Source: DASYDU01 sp050248495 (lineage in GTDB: Bacteria > Planctomycetota > Planctomycetia > Pirellulales > Lacipirellulaceae). Taken from it: DNA of 64,000 nt. This document shows positions 8,282 to 19,277 of this stretch, one piece after another; positions within the stretch are counted from its first letter, which is position 1; every line of letters starts with the position of its first letter. The translations under genes and the position numbers were made by a program. The stretch is from the NCBI GenBank assembly GCA_050248495.1, contig JBFWSG010000028.1, positions 4,669 through 68,668 of the forward strand, written 5' to 3'. Below the pieces are notes generated by a model. The model saw only the letters and a program-made list of their open reading frames with translations, was not told where the DNA came from and searched no databases.

Positions 8282-9334
8282 ATGTCGACGGGCAACCTGC
8301 GGTACAAACAGAATCGTCTCCAACAACTTCGCGGCTTCTGCTACGCAGCCCGCACCAAGAGCATTTCGCGAGCGGCTGAAAAGCTGCAACTCAGCCAGCC
8401 TTCCGTCTCGCTGCAAATTAAGGCGTTGGAACAGGAGCTCGGCGCGCAGCTGTTCGAGCGCCGCGGCCCCCGGATCGCGCTGACTCACGACGGCCAGCGG
8501 CTGCTCGAACTGGCCCGACCGCTCGTTGAAGCAATCGACACTTTGGAGGAGTCGTTCTCCTCGCTGCGCGAATCGGCCGAACGGGGCGTGGTCAACATTG
8601 CGGCCGGCGGCTCCACAATTCAATACCTGCTGCCGCCGTTCGTCGAGAAGTACACCCGCGAGTTTCCCCAGGTGGACGTGCGGCTGCACAACGTGACCGG
8701 CAAATCGGGCCTGGAGCTGTTGCGCGAAGGGGAAGTCGACTTCGCCGTCGGCCCCATGCTCGACACGCCGCCGGACATCGTGTTCCATCCGCTGGTGACG
8801 TACGAACCGATGCTGATCACGCGCCCCGACCATCCGCTAGCGAAGAAGAAGCAGGTCACGCTGAAAGACGTCGCCCAATATCCGCTGATCCTGCCGCCGA
8901 AGAATCTCAGCACGCACAGCGTCGTGGAATCGGTGTTTGCCGAGCACAAACTGGCCCACGACGTGAAGCTTGAAGTCGGCGGCTACGACGTAATCAAGCG
9001 CTACGTCGAGCTGGGCCTCGGCATCTCGATCGTCATGAGCCACTGCCTCTCCGGCGCCGACCACCTGCATACCGCGCCGATGCGCAAGTATTTCCCAACG
9101 CGGACGTACGGCGTGGTGCTCCGCAAAGGGAAGCAGCTTTCACCCGCGGCCAGCCGCTTCGTCGAGACGCTGCGAAGCGACGCCAAGGCCGAATCAAACA
9201 ATCGCCAGCGGGCCGCCCGCAATGGAGCGGCTCACAATTCCGGTTCGACTCACCATGCTGGCTCGACTCACAACACCAGCTCAACTCATAATGTCGGCTC
9301 GACTACCGCCGGTTCGAAATCGGCCACAAAGTAG
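8282..9334 (+). CDS. LysR-family transcriptional regulator (CysB/Cbl-like)
   Basis: 350 aa from ATG 8282 (MSTGNLRYKQNRLQQLRGF). The N-terminal winged HTH is clear: FCYAARTKSISRAAEKLQLSQPSVSLQIKALEQELGAQLFERRG. The effector domain follows (GVVNIAAGGSTIQYLLPPFVEKYTREFPQVDVRL ... GEVDFAVGP ... GLGISIVMSHC), as in LysR proteins that sense small metabolites such as O-acetylserine. The last 40 residues are unusual: a Ser/Thr/His/Asn-rich tail with about five degenerate HNxGST units, encoded by a tandem DNA repeat (about 9230-9310). The 3' 49 bp overlap the convergent MGMT-like gene. Targets are unknown; autoregulation from the long upstream region is likely for the family. Confidence 0.92.
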   Translation: MSTGNLRYKQNRLQQLRGFCYAARTKSISRAAEKLQLSQPSVSLQIKALEQELGAQLFERRGPRIALTHDGQRLLELARPLVEAIDTLEESFSSLRESAERGVVNIAAGGSTIQYLLPPFVEKYTREFPQVDVRLHNVTGKSGLELLREGEVDFAVGPMLDTPPDIVFHPLVTYEPMLITRPDHPLAKKKQVTLKDVAQYPLILPPKNLSTHSVVESVFAEHKLAHDVKLEVGGYDVIKRYVELGLGISIVMSHCLSGADHLHTAPMRKYFPTRTYGVVLRKGKQLSPAASRFVETLRSDAKAESNNRQRAARNGAAHNSGSTHHAGSTHNTSSTHNVGSTTAGSKSATK

Positions 9335-9792
9335 CGTTTGCCCTTGGCAACAATTTTGTGGCCTTCGGCCGTCAACCGGGCGCGAAGATTCTTGATGCCT
9401 CCCGGATACTTTGGGTTCAGTTCGCCACCCGTCTTGAGCGTCCGCCAGTAGGGCGTGACGCGCTTGCGGCCATTTGTTTCGCTCTCCTCGGCCGCATGCG
9501 CGGCGATCCAGGCAAAAATTCCCGTCGTGATCGGGCACGCCAGTGTCACGCGGTGCTTCTTGGCGAGCGCCTTGCGAATCGAGTCAATCGTGGTCAGCTT
9601 GCCGCGGCGAACCTGCCGCATCGCCGCGTCCACCTCCAACGGCGCCGGAATCACGAATGTGCCAGTGCCCCAACGCTGGCTCAGTTTGCCCTCGATCCTG
9701 GCCAACTTGGGAAGATCCTTGCTGTCGGCAAGTTTCTCGGCCCAGGAACGCTTGCTTTTCGCGGGACGCTTCTGCTGCGCTTTGGTCGTCAT
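9286..9792 (-). CDS. MGMT-family (alkyltransferase-like) protein
   Basis: 168 aa from ATG 9792. The protein matches a conserved bacterial group annotated as MGMT-family: EKLADSKDLPKL near the start, RWGTGTFVIPAPLEVDAAMRQV, then a helix-turn-helix-like GKLTTIDSIRKALAKKHRVTLACPITTGIFAWIAAHAAEE, and RVTPYWRTLKTGGELNPKYPGG. These relate to the DNA-binding domain of O6-alkylguanine methyltransferases. The canonical PCHR active site is absent; the only Cys near that place is in ACPITTG, so catalytic transfer is uncertain and a DNA-damage-recognition role is possible. The 3' end overlaps the LysR gene by 49 bp. Confidence 0.8.
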   Translation of the reverse strand: MTTKAQQKRPAKSKRSWAEKLADSKDLPKLARIEGKLSQRWGTGTFVIPAPLEVDAAMRQVRRGKLTTIDSIRKALAKKHRVTLACPITTGIFAWIAAHAAEESETNGRKRVTPYWRTLKTGGELNPKYPGGIKNLRARLTAEGHKIVAKGKRYFVADFEPAVVEPTL

Positions 9793-9913
9793 GATCGAAT
9801 CGCTCCAGGGATCAATTGGGGCATGATCGTGCCGCATCAGTCTACCGCGCAACTGGCGCATTTCGATAGAATCGTAGGGGGAACCGATCGCACAACACTC
9901 GCCGGGTAATGCC

Positions 9914-10594
9914 GTGCCCGTACGCCGCCACCTCTCGATTTGGGGCATCATCCTCTTGGCCGGCCTGTTGTTCGCGGCCGAAACTGCGCGCGAGAGTTCA
10001 TTTTCGATGGCCGCCGGGGCGATTCCCATACGCATCCGCGCCGCCGCGAACTCGATTCTTTCCGGCCAGTTCGGTAGCGAAGAGGCAATGGCGCTTGGCA
10101 CGCTCGTCTCGAGCATCTTTCTACACGGCGATCCGCAGCACATCCTCTACAATATGGTCTTCCTCTGGACCTTCGGCATCCTTACGTCCGATCTCCTCGG
10201 TCAGTGGCGGACCCTGGCGATCTTTCTTGTCACTGGCATTTGCGGCGGGATCCTGCACGTCGCCCTCAATCCAACCTCGTCCGCGCCGATGATCGGCGCA
10301 TCCGGCGCAATTTCAGGGCTCGAAGGTGCATATCTGGGCCTCGCTCTCCGCTGGCAATTGCCGGACGTCGAAGTCTGGCCACTGGCCTACCCGATCCCTT
10401 CCATGCACTTGGGCTTCTTCGCGCTGATCGGCTTTATGGGTGACTTGATCCTGTTTGCCAATCACGAGAAACACGTCGCCTTCGGGGCTCATCTCGGTGG
10501 CTTTCTGTCGGGCCTGTTGATCGCGGCGATCCTCACGACGATCTACCCGACGGCCTACCAATACGAACGCGCGACGCGGAAAGATTGCATCTGA
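9914..10594 (+). CDS. Rhomboid-family intramembrane serine protease
   Basis: 226 aa, GTG start at 9914. Six or so hydrophobic segments are visible. Rhomboid signatures are present in order: FLHGDPQHILYNMVFLWTFG (loop and helix 2, with the conserved H and N), GASGAISGLEGAYLG with the nucleophile Ser, and HVAFGAHLGGFLSGLLI with the catalytic His of the Ser-His dyad. Rhomboids cleave transmembrane substrates within the inner membrane. No substrate is suggested by the neighbours, and it appears monocistronic. Confidence 0.93.
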   Translation: MPVRRHLSIWGIILLAGLLFAAETARESSFSMAAGAIPIRIRAAANSILSGQFGSEEAMALGTLVSSIFLHGDPQHILYNMVFLWTFGILTSDLLGQWRTLAIFLVTGICGGILHVALNPTSSAPMIGASGAISGLEGAYLGLALRWQLPDVEVWPLAYPIPSMHLGFFALIGFMGDLILFANHEKHVAFGAHLGGFLSGLLIAAILTTIYPTAYQYERATRKDCI

Positions 10595-10611
10595 CGCAAG
10601 AGCGCGGCAGC

Positions 10612-11259
10612 CTAATTCATTCCACTGCGAATCCACTGACGGAACTCGCGGATCCAGCTGGTCTCGTCCATCGCCGAGCAACGTTCCAGATGCACCACGA
10701 GGCGCTCGATCGGCACCATCGGCAGCGCCACGCTGCGAACGGCGGCCGCATACTTGCCATCCGGCTTTAGCAGATGCACGACTAAGTCGCCGTCGACATA
10801 CTGCCAAATCTCGGGAAATCCCAATGCGGCGTAGATCGAGAATCGATCGATCACGGTGGTGGTGACGTCGACCTCAACGACTAGGTCGGGTGGCGGATCT
10901 TCACCGAGCTTGATTTTCCTGCCTCGGACGGCCGTTTCGTGCTGAATGTAATAACACTCGTCCGGTTCCAGCCCGCAGTCACGCAGCTCGTCGCGGAAGG
11001 TCGTCGAGCCACAGCTCATCAGAGAAATATTGAGCTCCTCTGTCAGCGCTTCGATCATTCGCCCGAACAGTTTCTTCGCCCGCTCGTGATCTTGGCTCGG
11101 TGACATAATCTCCAAGGCACCATGGTCATAGGTGAATCGCAAGTTGCGACGATCGCCCACTTCATCGATCAGCGCCGCGTACGTCGCATACGAAATCCCC
11201 GGCAGATAGACATGTTCTTGCCGCAGATTGGAAACATTGATTGGCGCGACAGTCGACAT
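10612..11259 (-). CDS. Uma2-family (DUF820) putative restriction-endonuclease-fold protein
   Basis: 215 aa from ATG 11259 (MSTVAPINVSNLRQEH), with AAGAAG upstream; a longer frame reaches 11313. It shows the Uma2 pattern: GISYATYAALIDEVGDRRNLRFTYDHGALEIMSPSQDHE, then PDLVVEVDVTTTVIDRFSIYAALGFPEIWQYVDGD, which carries the D...ExD/xK-like residues of the PD-(D/E)XK nuclease fold. Uma2 proteins are abundant in cyanobacteria and planctomycetes, and their role is not established. Here it stands alone between the rhomboid and metH genes. Confidence 0.88.
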   Translation of the reverse strand: MSTVAPINVSNLRQEHVYLPGISYATYAALIDEVGDRRNLRFTYDHGALEIMSPSQDHERAKKLFGRMIEALTEELNISLMSCGSTTFRDELRDCGLEPDECYYIQHETAVRGRKIKLGEDPPPDLVVEVDVTTTVIDRFSIYAALGFPEIWQYVDGDLVVHLLKPDGKYAAAVRSVALPMVPIERLVVHLERCSAMDETSWIREFRQWIRSGMN

Positions 11260-11342
11260 GGTCTTCTTTACAACGTTCCAGCGGACAAGCGGTCGGAACA
11301 TTTTGCTCTTCAATTATAGCCGATGCCGCAGGTCACTTGATA

Positions 11343-15044
<3,702 letters not shown>

Positions 15045-15054
15045 AAGGTAAATT

Positions 15055-15128
15055 GTCAGTCGTCAGTTGTCAGTGGATAGTTGCTGGCAGCTGTGGCTGC
15101 TACTGACAACTAACTATTGACTACTGAC
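15055..15128. repeat. Inverted arrays of the GTCAGT word
   Basis: Repeated GTCAGT(C/T)GTCAGTTGTCAGT words at 15055-15078 face reverse-complement words (CTACTGACAACTAACTATTGACTACTGAC) at about 15099-15128, leaving a short central spacer. The element fills the gap between the ABC-binding lipoprotein gene and metH. It has the same design as the GTGAGTA array at 1881-1981 but a different word. Confidence 0.6.
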
Positions 15129-16191
15129 CTGCGGGCAGCCCCACCAGTTCGCGGATTTCCGGCTCGTTTTTCAGCCGCTCCGCCGTTACGACCTGGACAC
15201 CCGTGTCGATGACCGGCTCGACCGTTTCGCCCCGCAGATGCTTGACCAGCGTTTCGACCGCCAGGCGGCCCATCTTCTTCGGGCTCTGCACCACCAAGGC
15301 GTCGACGTTGCCGGCTTGCAGCTCTTCCACCAGCCGCGGCGACGAATCGAAGCCGACGAACACCGTTTCGCATTCCACGCCGCTCTTCCGCAGATCGTCG
15401 AGCGCCGCCGCCATCCCTAGCGCCGCGTTCAGGTTGCACGCAAAGATGCCGTCGACTGCCAGCTTGCCGTCGGCCACGTAGCCTTCGAGCACGTTGGTCG
15501 CCGTCTTCTTGGCGCCGGCCACCGAACCGTCTTCGACATAGGCATCGGTGGCCACTTCGATGTTCGACTTCTTCATTTCGTCGAGGAAGCCCTGGGCCCG
15601 CTGTTCGGTGCTGGCGGTACCCTGGATGTACCGCAGCAGGATCACTTTCTTGCCGCCGCCTTGCAGCTTCTCGGCGATGAACTTGCCGCCCAGGCCGCCG
15701 CCCACCGGGTTGTCCGTCGCCACGAAGCTGGTCTGAGCATTGCCGTCGACCGAGGAATCAAAAATCACGACCGGGATGCCGGCCGCCACGGCGTTCTCGA
15801 CGTCCTTCTGCATCGCCTTGGGGTTGATCGGCGCGAGCGCGATCCCGTCGACGCCCAGGTTTACCATGTTCTCGATAATCTTCTTCTGTTCGGCGATTTC
15901 GGTCTCGGAGATCGCCCCTTCCCATTTCATTTCGACGCCGAGTTCCTGAGCGGCTTCGCGGGCCCCGACCTCGACCGTCTCCCAGAACTCGCCGCCCGTG
16001 CTCTTGGGAATCACGGCCACGGTGAGCGACTTGCCATCGCCGCCGGCTGCCTTCGCCGCGTCAGCCGGCTTCGCTGTGGCGGGAGCACTTGCTGCCGCAG
16101 GGGTCTTGTCTGCCGACTTTCCACAACCGGCCACGGCGATCGACACCGCGGCCAAAACGGCAAATCCGATCCGAATCGCGTGCGAGTGCAT
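15121..16191 (-). CDS. Sugar ABC transporter substrate-binding lipoprotein (RbsB-like)
   Basis: 356 aa. A lipoprotein signal ends at VAGC (Cys23) and is followed by an Ala/Pro-rich linker. The mature domain is a periplasmic-binding type 1 (ribose/LacI) fold: TVAVIPKSTGGEFWETVEVGAREAAQELG, IIENMVNLGVDGIALAPINPKAM, GIPVVIFDSSVDG, RYIQGTASTEQRAQGFLDEM, GIFACNLNAALG and FVGFDSSPRLVEELQAG. Such proteins deliver pentoses or hexoses to an ABC importer, but no permease or ATPase gene adjoins it here, so the partner must lie elsewhere. Ligand unknown. Confidence 0.92.
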   Translation of the reverse strand: MHSHAIRIGFAVLAAVSIAVAGCGKSADKTPAAASAPATAKPADAAKAAGGDGKSLTVAVIPKSTGGEFWETVEVGAREAAQELGVEMKWEGAISETEIAEQKKIIENMVNLGVDGIALAPINPKAMQKDVENAVAAGIPVVIFDSSVDGNAQTSFVATDNPVGGGLGGKFIAEKLQGGGKKVILLRYIQGTASTEQRAQGFLDEMKKSNIEVATDAYVEDGSVAGAKKTATNVLEGYVADGKLAVDGIFACNLNAALGMAAALDDLRKSGVECETVFVGFDSSPRLVEELQAGNVDALVVQSPKKMGRLAVETLVKHLRGETVEPVIDTGVQVVTAERLKNEPEIRELVGLPAGQ

Positions 16192-16510
16192 AGTTAGCGC
16201 CTTCCGCCCGTCGAGTGACGCAATGGGGAGAAAGAATGTTGGAAAACCGCTGATTATAGCAGTCAGCCAGACACTGCACTACCTGCGCCCACGGGGTCGA
16301 GGATGCTGGATGTGCGAGAGCTAGAAAGCTGTTGGCTAACGGCTTTTGCGTATCAAACAGAAGGCCGCAAAGGGTGCGGAGGTTGTTTTGCCGCAGATGG
16401 CGCGGATGGGCGCAGATTTTGGTGACCTGGTTAGAAGACCACAAACTTGAAACGAGCTGCGTCCCCGTTTATGCCCCAAACTGCGCGCTGGACGGGTTTC
16501 AGCAAGGAAC
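16192..16510. other. Intergenic with first copy of a dispersed repeat
   Basis: No credible gene. The segment holds copy 1 of a direct repeat (about 16356-16424; second copy at 16923-16991). Confidence 0.5.
16356..16424. repeat. Dispersed direct repeat, copy 1
   Basis: About 67 bp, nearly identical (five mismatches by eye) to 16923-16991. Both contain GGAGGTTGTTTTGCCGCAGA and end GGATGGGCGCAGATTTTGG. Weaker similarity continues for some 30 bp to the right. The two copies flank the small antitoxin-like gene. Confidence 0.8.
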
Positions 16511-16560
16511 GGGAACACTAATTTGCACTAATGTTCACTAATAAGCGGAGACTAGTGTTC
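16511..16560. repeat. Short repeat with inverted ends (GGAACACTAAT ... CTAGTGTTC), copy 1
   Basis: Starts GGGAACACTAATTTGC and ends GCGGAGACTAGTGTTC; the ends are near-perfect inverted repeats. A longer relative with the same ends lies at 28959-29023. Both sit at the 3' side of minus-strand genes. This copy overlaps the end of the antitoxin-like ORF. Confidence 0.65.
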
Positions 16561-16800
16561 TCTGCCGCGACTTGGATCGCGGTTGAGGTCGGCGTCGATG
16601 CGTCCGTTATTGGCCGCGTGTTCGTCGCCGCCGTGGACGGAGCCGAACAGGCTGCGGAGATTGCCGCGGTGGGGCGGTTCGCCATTCTGGACCGCCACGG
16701 TCACGATTACTTCCGCGGTGCCGAGCGGCATCTCGGGCGGCAACGCGACCACGATCCTGTCATCGAGCGTGATTTCGGTCGAGGTGCGAAAGGTGTTCAT
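16552..16800 (-). CDS. Small antitoxin-like hypothetical protein
   Basis: 82 aa from ATG 16800. The pattern MNTFRTSTEITLDDRIVVALPPEMPLGTAEVIVTVA resembles short beta-rich proteins often encoded beside PIN-type toxins, and the following NLRSLFGSVHGGDEHAANNGRIDADLNRD resembles a C-terminal segment common in planctomycete versions. No toxin gene is seen next to it, so it is an orphan. The last ten residues are encoded by, or abut, the inverted-end repeat at 16511-16560, so the natural C-terminus may have been altered. The antitoxin call is inference from resemblance only. Confidence 0.5.
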   Translation of the reverse strand: MNTFRTSTEITLDDRIVVALPPEMPLGTAEVIVTVAVQNGEPPHRGNLRSLFGSVHGGDEHAANNGRIDADLNRDPSRGREH

Positions 16801-17240
16801 GTCCGATGGCTCGCGGTACGGCTTGAGAGCTTCTCTCAATTATAGCGGATTGGAAAATCGCGCGAATTGATGATTTGGCGAGGTGGACGGGAGGCTGAAG
16901 GCGCTAGGCTGAAGGCTTATTGAACAGAAGGGCGCAGAGGTCGCGGAGGTTGTTTTGCCGCAGATGTCGCGGATGGGCGCAGATTTTGGGGCGTTGGTTC
17001 GCGAGTTACATCCTTGAGACACGCGGCGTCACAGCTTCTTACCCAGTTGCTCTGTTCTGTGGTCGAGATCCCTGCAGATGCGAGGTCTGCGTAGTAAGGG
17101 GAGAATACGTGGTTTGCGTCGGCGAAGTTTTCCGGATTTTCTTCGCGGACGGGGCTTTTCCTCGCACAAAAAAACTTTATCGTAATGTCAACCCGGCAAG
17201 GGTCGGGCTGCTCTTTGGCAACTGAAGCTCTTTGATTTAA
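16801..17240. other. Intergenic with second dispersed repeat copy and a hairpin
   Basis: No credible gene. The minus-strand open frame through 16917-17450 looks non-coding and crosses the repeat and the retron non-coding region. Copy 2 of the direct repeat lies at 16923-16991. A hairpin with stem GCGAAG/CTTCGC, extended by GTC/GAC across a mismatch, lies at about 17118-17150. It could hold the promoter of the retron-like operon. Confidence 0.45.
16923..16991. repeat. Dispersed direct repeat, copy 2
   Basis: Same orientation as 16356-16424, about 567 bp away, with about five mismatches in 67 bases. It lies just left of the retron-like region. Confidence 0.8.
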
Positions 17241-17244
17241 CTCT

Positions 17245-17600
17245 TTCCCCGACGTGCGTTGGTGATGGGAGCAATCCCATCGCTGCGTACTTCGCTTGCT
17301 GCCACCGTGGCGGAGATGTTCGGGCGGTGCCGATGTGTCGGTCGCCGCTGACCACCTGCATCTTCGATGCTCGCCTACGTCAATCGGCATTTCCCTTCGC
17401 CCCTCTGCGTAGTCTCCTCGTCTCGGTGCGGCCGGCGTGCTCCACGGCAATCAGTCTGCGTGGCTTTCGTCTTGCTGGCATTGATTTGAATGTGCCGGTA
17501 CTTGCGAGTAGTTGCTCGGATACAAACTGATTGTTAGTGCGATCAATAAGGTAGGGCGTAACTCTCCAAGCTTGTCGCTTCGGTAGTTCGGTTCGCTCAA
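17245..17600 (+). ncRNA. Candidate retron msr-msd non-coding RNA
   Basis: A 400-bp stretch without a credible ORF directly upstream of the 89-aa gene, HTH and reverse transcriptase genes, the place expected for a retron msr-msd. Hairpins seen: GATGGGA-GCAA-TCCCATC at 17264-17281, extendable outward; GCGGTGCCGA / TCGG(T)CGCCGC at 17324-17348; GCATC-TTC-GATGC at 17358-17370; an outer pair CAATCAGT (17448-17455) with ACTGATTG (17526-17533) enclosing an inner CTGGCA (17475-17480) / TGCCGG (17493-17498) stem, a good msd candidate; and GCTCAA/TTGAGC at about 17594-17617 just before the ribosome site. I could not identify convincing a1/a2 ends or the branching G, so the boundaries are approximate. 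Confidence 0.45.
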
Positions 17601-17637
17601 GGAACCCGCGTATTGAGCTGGAAGGAGGTGATTGCGT

Positions 17638-17907
17638 ATGCAGCAGGTCAAAGAGCCCAGAACGTTAAAGTTCTCTGTTGCCGAAGTGACGGAAATGATT
17701 GCGTCCTTGGAATCGTCCAAGACACTCCGTCACCTAAGTGGTGTTCAAAGACGGCAGATTCAGGAAACAATTGACGATCTGACCTACGCACGCGATGCCG
17801 CCGACGGCGGTAGCGTCTCGTTGCGAAAGTCGGTTCTCTTGAGTTCCCTGCAATGTGGAGTGATGACCCAAAAGTGGTTGTCCGACATGTTGGATGAGTT
17901 GTTCTAA
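17638..17907 (+). CDS. Retron-associated small protein of unknown function
   Basis: 89 aa. ATG 17638 is favoured by a very strong ribosome site, AAGGAGGTGA, about 7-9 bases upstream; an in-frame TTG at 17632 is too close to it. The protein is soluble and predicted mainly helical: TLKFSVAEVTEMIASLESSKTLRHL, VQRRQIQETIDDLTYARDAADGG, SLRKSVLLSSLQCGVMTQKWLSDMLDELF. No known domain is recognised and there is no signal peptide or membrane segment. It is the first gene of the operon with the HTH protein and RT; in retrons such a position often belongs to the effector or its accessory, but that is inference. Base composition is clearly AT-richer than the flanking chromosome. Confidence 0.75.
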   Translation: MQQVKEPRTLKFSVAEVTEMIASLESSKTLRHLSGVQRRQIQETIDDLTYARDAADGGSVSLRKSVLLSSLQCGVMTQKWLSDMLDELF

Positions 17908-17981
17908 TACAACTGTCATTTAGTCGTAGGCAAGTGGAATCGAGTAAATCTCCCCTACCTTTTATTTTATTTTCCTCTGTG

Positions 17982-18302
17982 ATGATTCATCTTGGAAAGA
18001 CAATTAAGAAGCTGCGAGTCGATCGAGGAATCTCACAGCAAAAACTAGCCGAGTCAGCGGATGTAACGCCGTCATTTCTGAGCTTGTTGGAAAACGACCA
18101 TCGCCGACCGAGCCTACTGGTGTTGCGTCGGCTTGCTGTGGCTCTAGAAGTTCCAGAAGAAGTTTTGATTTGGGATTCTGTCGATCTGCCGTCTAATCTA
18201 AGCGAGGCCGATCAGCGGATGTGCGAAATGGCAAAAATGATCGTACGGAAATACTACGAAGCAAGTCATGGAAGTACACATTCGCACACCGAACGCGGCT
18301 GA
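17982..18302 (+). CDS. XRE/Cro-CI-family HTH protein, retron partner
   Basis: 106 aa from ATG 17982 (MIHLGKTIKKLRVDRG); an in-frame GTG at 17934 would add 16 unlikely residues. The HTH_3 domain spans residues about 4-58: LGKTIKKLRVDRGISQQKLAESADVTPSFLSLLENDHRRPSLLVLRRLAVAL. The C-terminal 45 residues (SEADQRMCEMAKMIVRKYYEAS) are helical and may contact the RT or RNA. The gene overlaps the RT gene by 35 bp, so the two are translationally coupled. An XRE-type partner is known for one published retron class (type VI, from memory). Whether it is a repressor, an effector or an antitoxin cannot be told from sequence. Confidence 0.85.
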   Translation: MIHLGKTIKKLRVDRGISQQKLAESADVTPSFLSLLENDHRRPSLLVLRRLAVALEVPEEVLIWDSVDLPSNLSEADQRMCEMAKMIVRKYYEASHGSTHSHTERG

Positions 18303-19236
18303 CGCTGCGATTCGATCGCGGGAACAGTTGGCTCTCTTGCTTGAAGTCGAAGTGGACTTCATTGAATCAGTAGTTTCCAATCCAGAGGCATTCTATACCA
18401 GCTTCAGCATCCCCAAATCGAATGGCTTGTCTCGAGAGATCAAGCCGCCCACGAAGTGTCTCCGCCGCGTGCAGCGAACACTTCTAAATCTACTGTATGA
18501 CCGAGTCGTCTTGCGGTCATGTCTGCATGGTGGAGTACCGCGGAAGTCAATCGTGACTCACGCCCAGTCTCATTTAGGCAGGGCGATGCTGGCGACGTTA
18601 GACATACGCGACTTTTATCCTTCGACCACACTGGAACACCTTCGGCAAGTCGCTACCGCATTGGGATTTGTGGATGAGGCTGCAACGGACTTGCTCTTGT
18701 TGGTGACGCTTAACGGTCGCCTACCGCAAGGAGCACCCACCAGTTCGCTCTTCGCAAATTTGGCCTTCGCTCCTGGCGACACCGAGTTCATCGACATATG
18801 CCGGAATCGAGGCCGGCGGCGTTGGAATTTGCGGTACTCCAGGTATGTGGATGACATCGCCATATCCGGCGACTGCGACCTGCGTGAAATGCGTGACGAA
18901 TTTGTGCGGGCGATAGGCACTGCAAATTACACGGTCGCGGATGAAAAGATCCATTTCAAGGGGAGGCACGAGCGGCAGATAGTTACAGGCCTGGTTGTGA
19001 ATGACAAACTGCGACCAACCAAAGAGTACATTCGAGATCTGAAGCATGACATTCGCAATTGTCTGAACCTGGGCGCCGCGTTGGTGGCGATCGCAGAGGG
19101 TGTCACGGTCCGAACGCTAAAGAATCAATTGTCGGGAAAAGTAGCCCATCTAAGTCGAGTTGATCGGGAACTGGGAAGACATTTTCACGGCATGATGTGC
19201 GGCGTCGATTGGACGAGCCGCGTGCCTGCAGCGTGA
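18268..19236 (+). CDS. Retron-type reverse transcriptase
   Basis: 322 aa. RT motifs in order: SIPKSNGLSREIKPP (motif 1 region, residues 47-61), HGGVPRKSIVTHAQSHLG (87-104; HAQSH at 98-102 sits where retrons have NAxxH), LDIRDFYPST (111-120, catalytic Asp112), LPQGAPTSS (152-160), YVDD (193-196, the catalytic pair; most retrons have YADD) and IVTGLVVN (238-245) containing the retron VTG triplet. C-terminal helices (about 250-320) fit the thumb that binds the msr. The size matches retron RTs and there is no maturase or integrase domain, arguing against group II introns. It would copy the msd part of a linked RNA into single-stranded DNA. The divergent NAxxH and YADD motifs suggest an unusual lineage. 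Confidence 0.9.
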   Translation: MEVHIRTPNAADAAIRSREQLALLLEVEVDFIESVVSNPEAFYTSFSIPKSNGLSREIKPPTKCLRRVQRTLLNLLYDRVVLRSCLHGGVPRKSIVTHAQSHLGRAMLATLDIRDFYPSTTLEHLRQVATALGFVDEAATDLLLLVTLNGRLPQGAPTSSLFANLAFAPGDTEFIDICRNRGRRRWNLRYSRYVDDIAISGDCDLREMRDEFVRAIGTANYTVADEKIHFKGRHERQIVTGLVVNDKLRPTKEYIRDLKHDIRNCLNLGAALVAIAEGVTVRTLKNQLSGKVAHLSRVDRELGRHFHGMMCGVDWTSRVPAA

Positions 19237-19277
19237 TACCGAACGGTCAACAGTTCTTGGGACCTGGGAGGTACATT

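Noticed and set aside
15045..15120. Possible cobalamin or SAM riboswitch before metH
   Set aside because: The gap is only 76 bp and consists of GTCAGT word repeats; no room for either riboswitch fold.
16917..17450. Minus-strand open frame of 177 codons
   Set aside because: It crosses the dispersed repeat and the structured region upstream of the retron genes, has no ribosome site and no coding-like composition.
18268..19236. Group II intron maturase or DGR reverse transcriptase
   Set aside because: No maturase X/HNH domain, no template/variable repeat pair nearby; the VTG motif and HTH-coupled operon fit a retron better.
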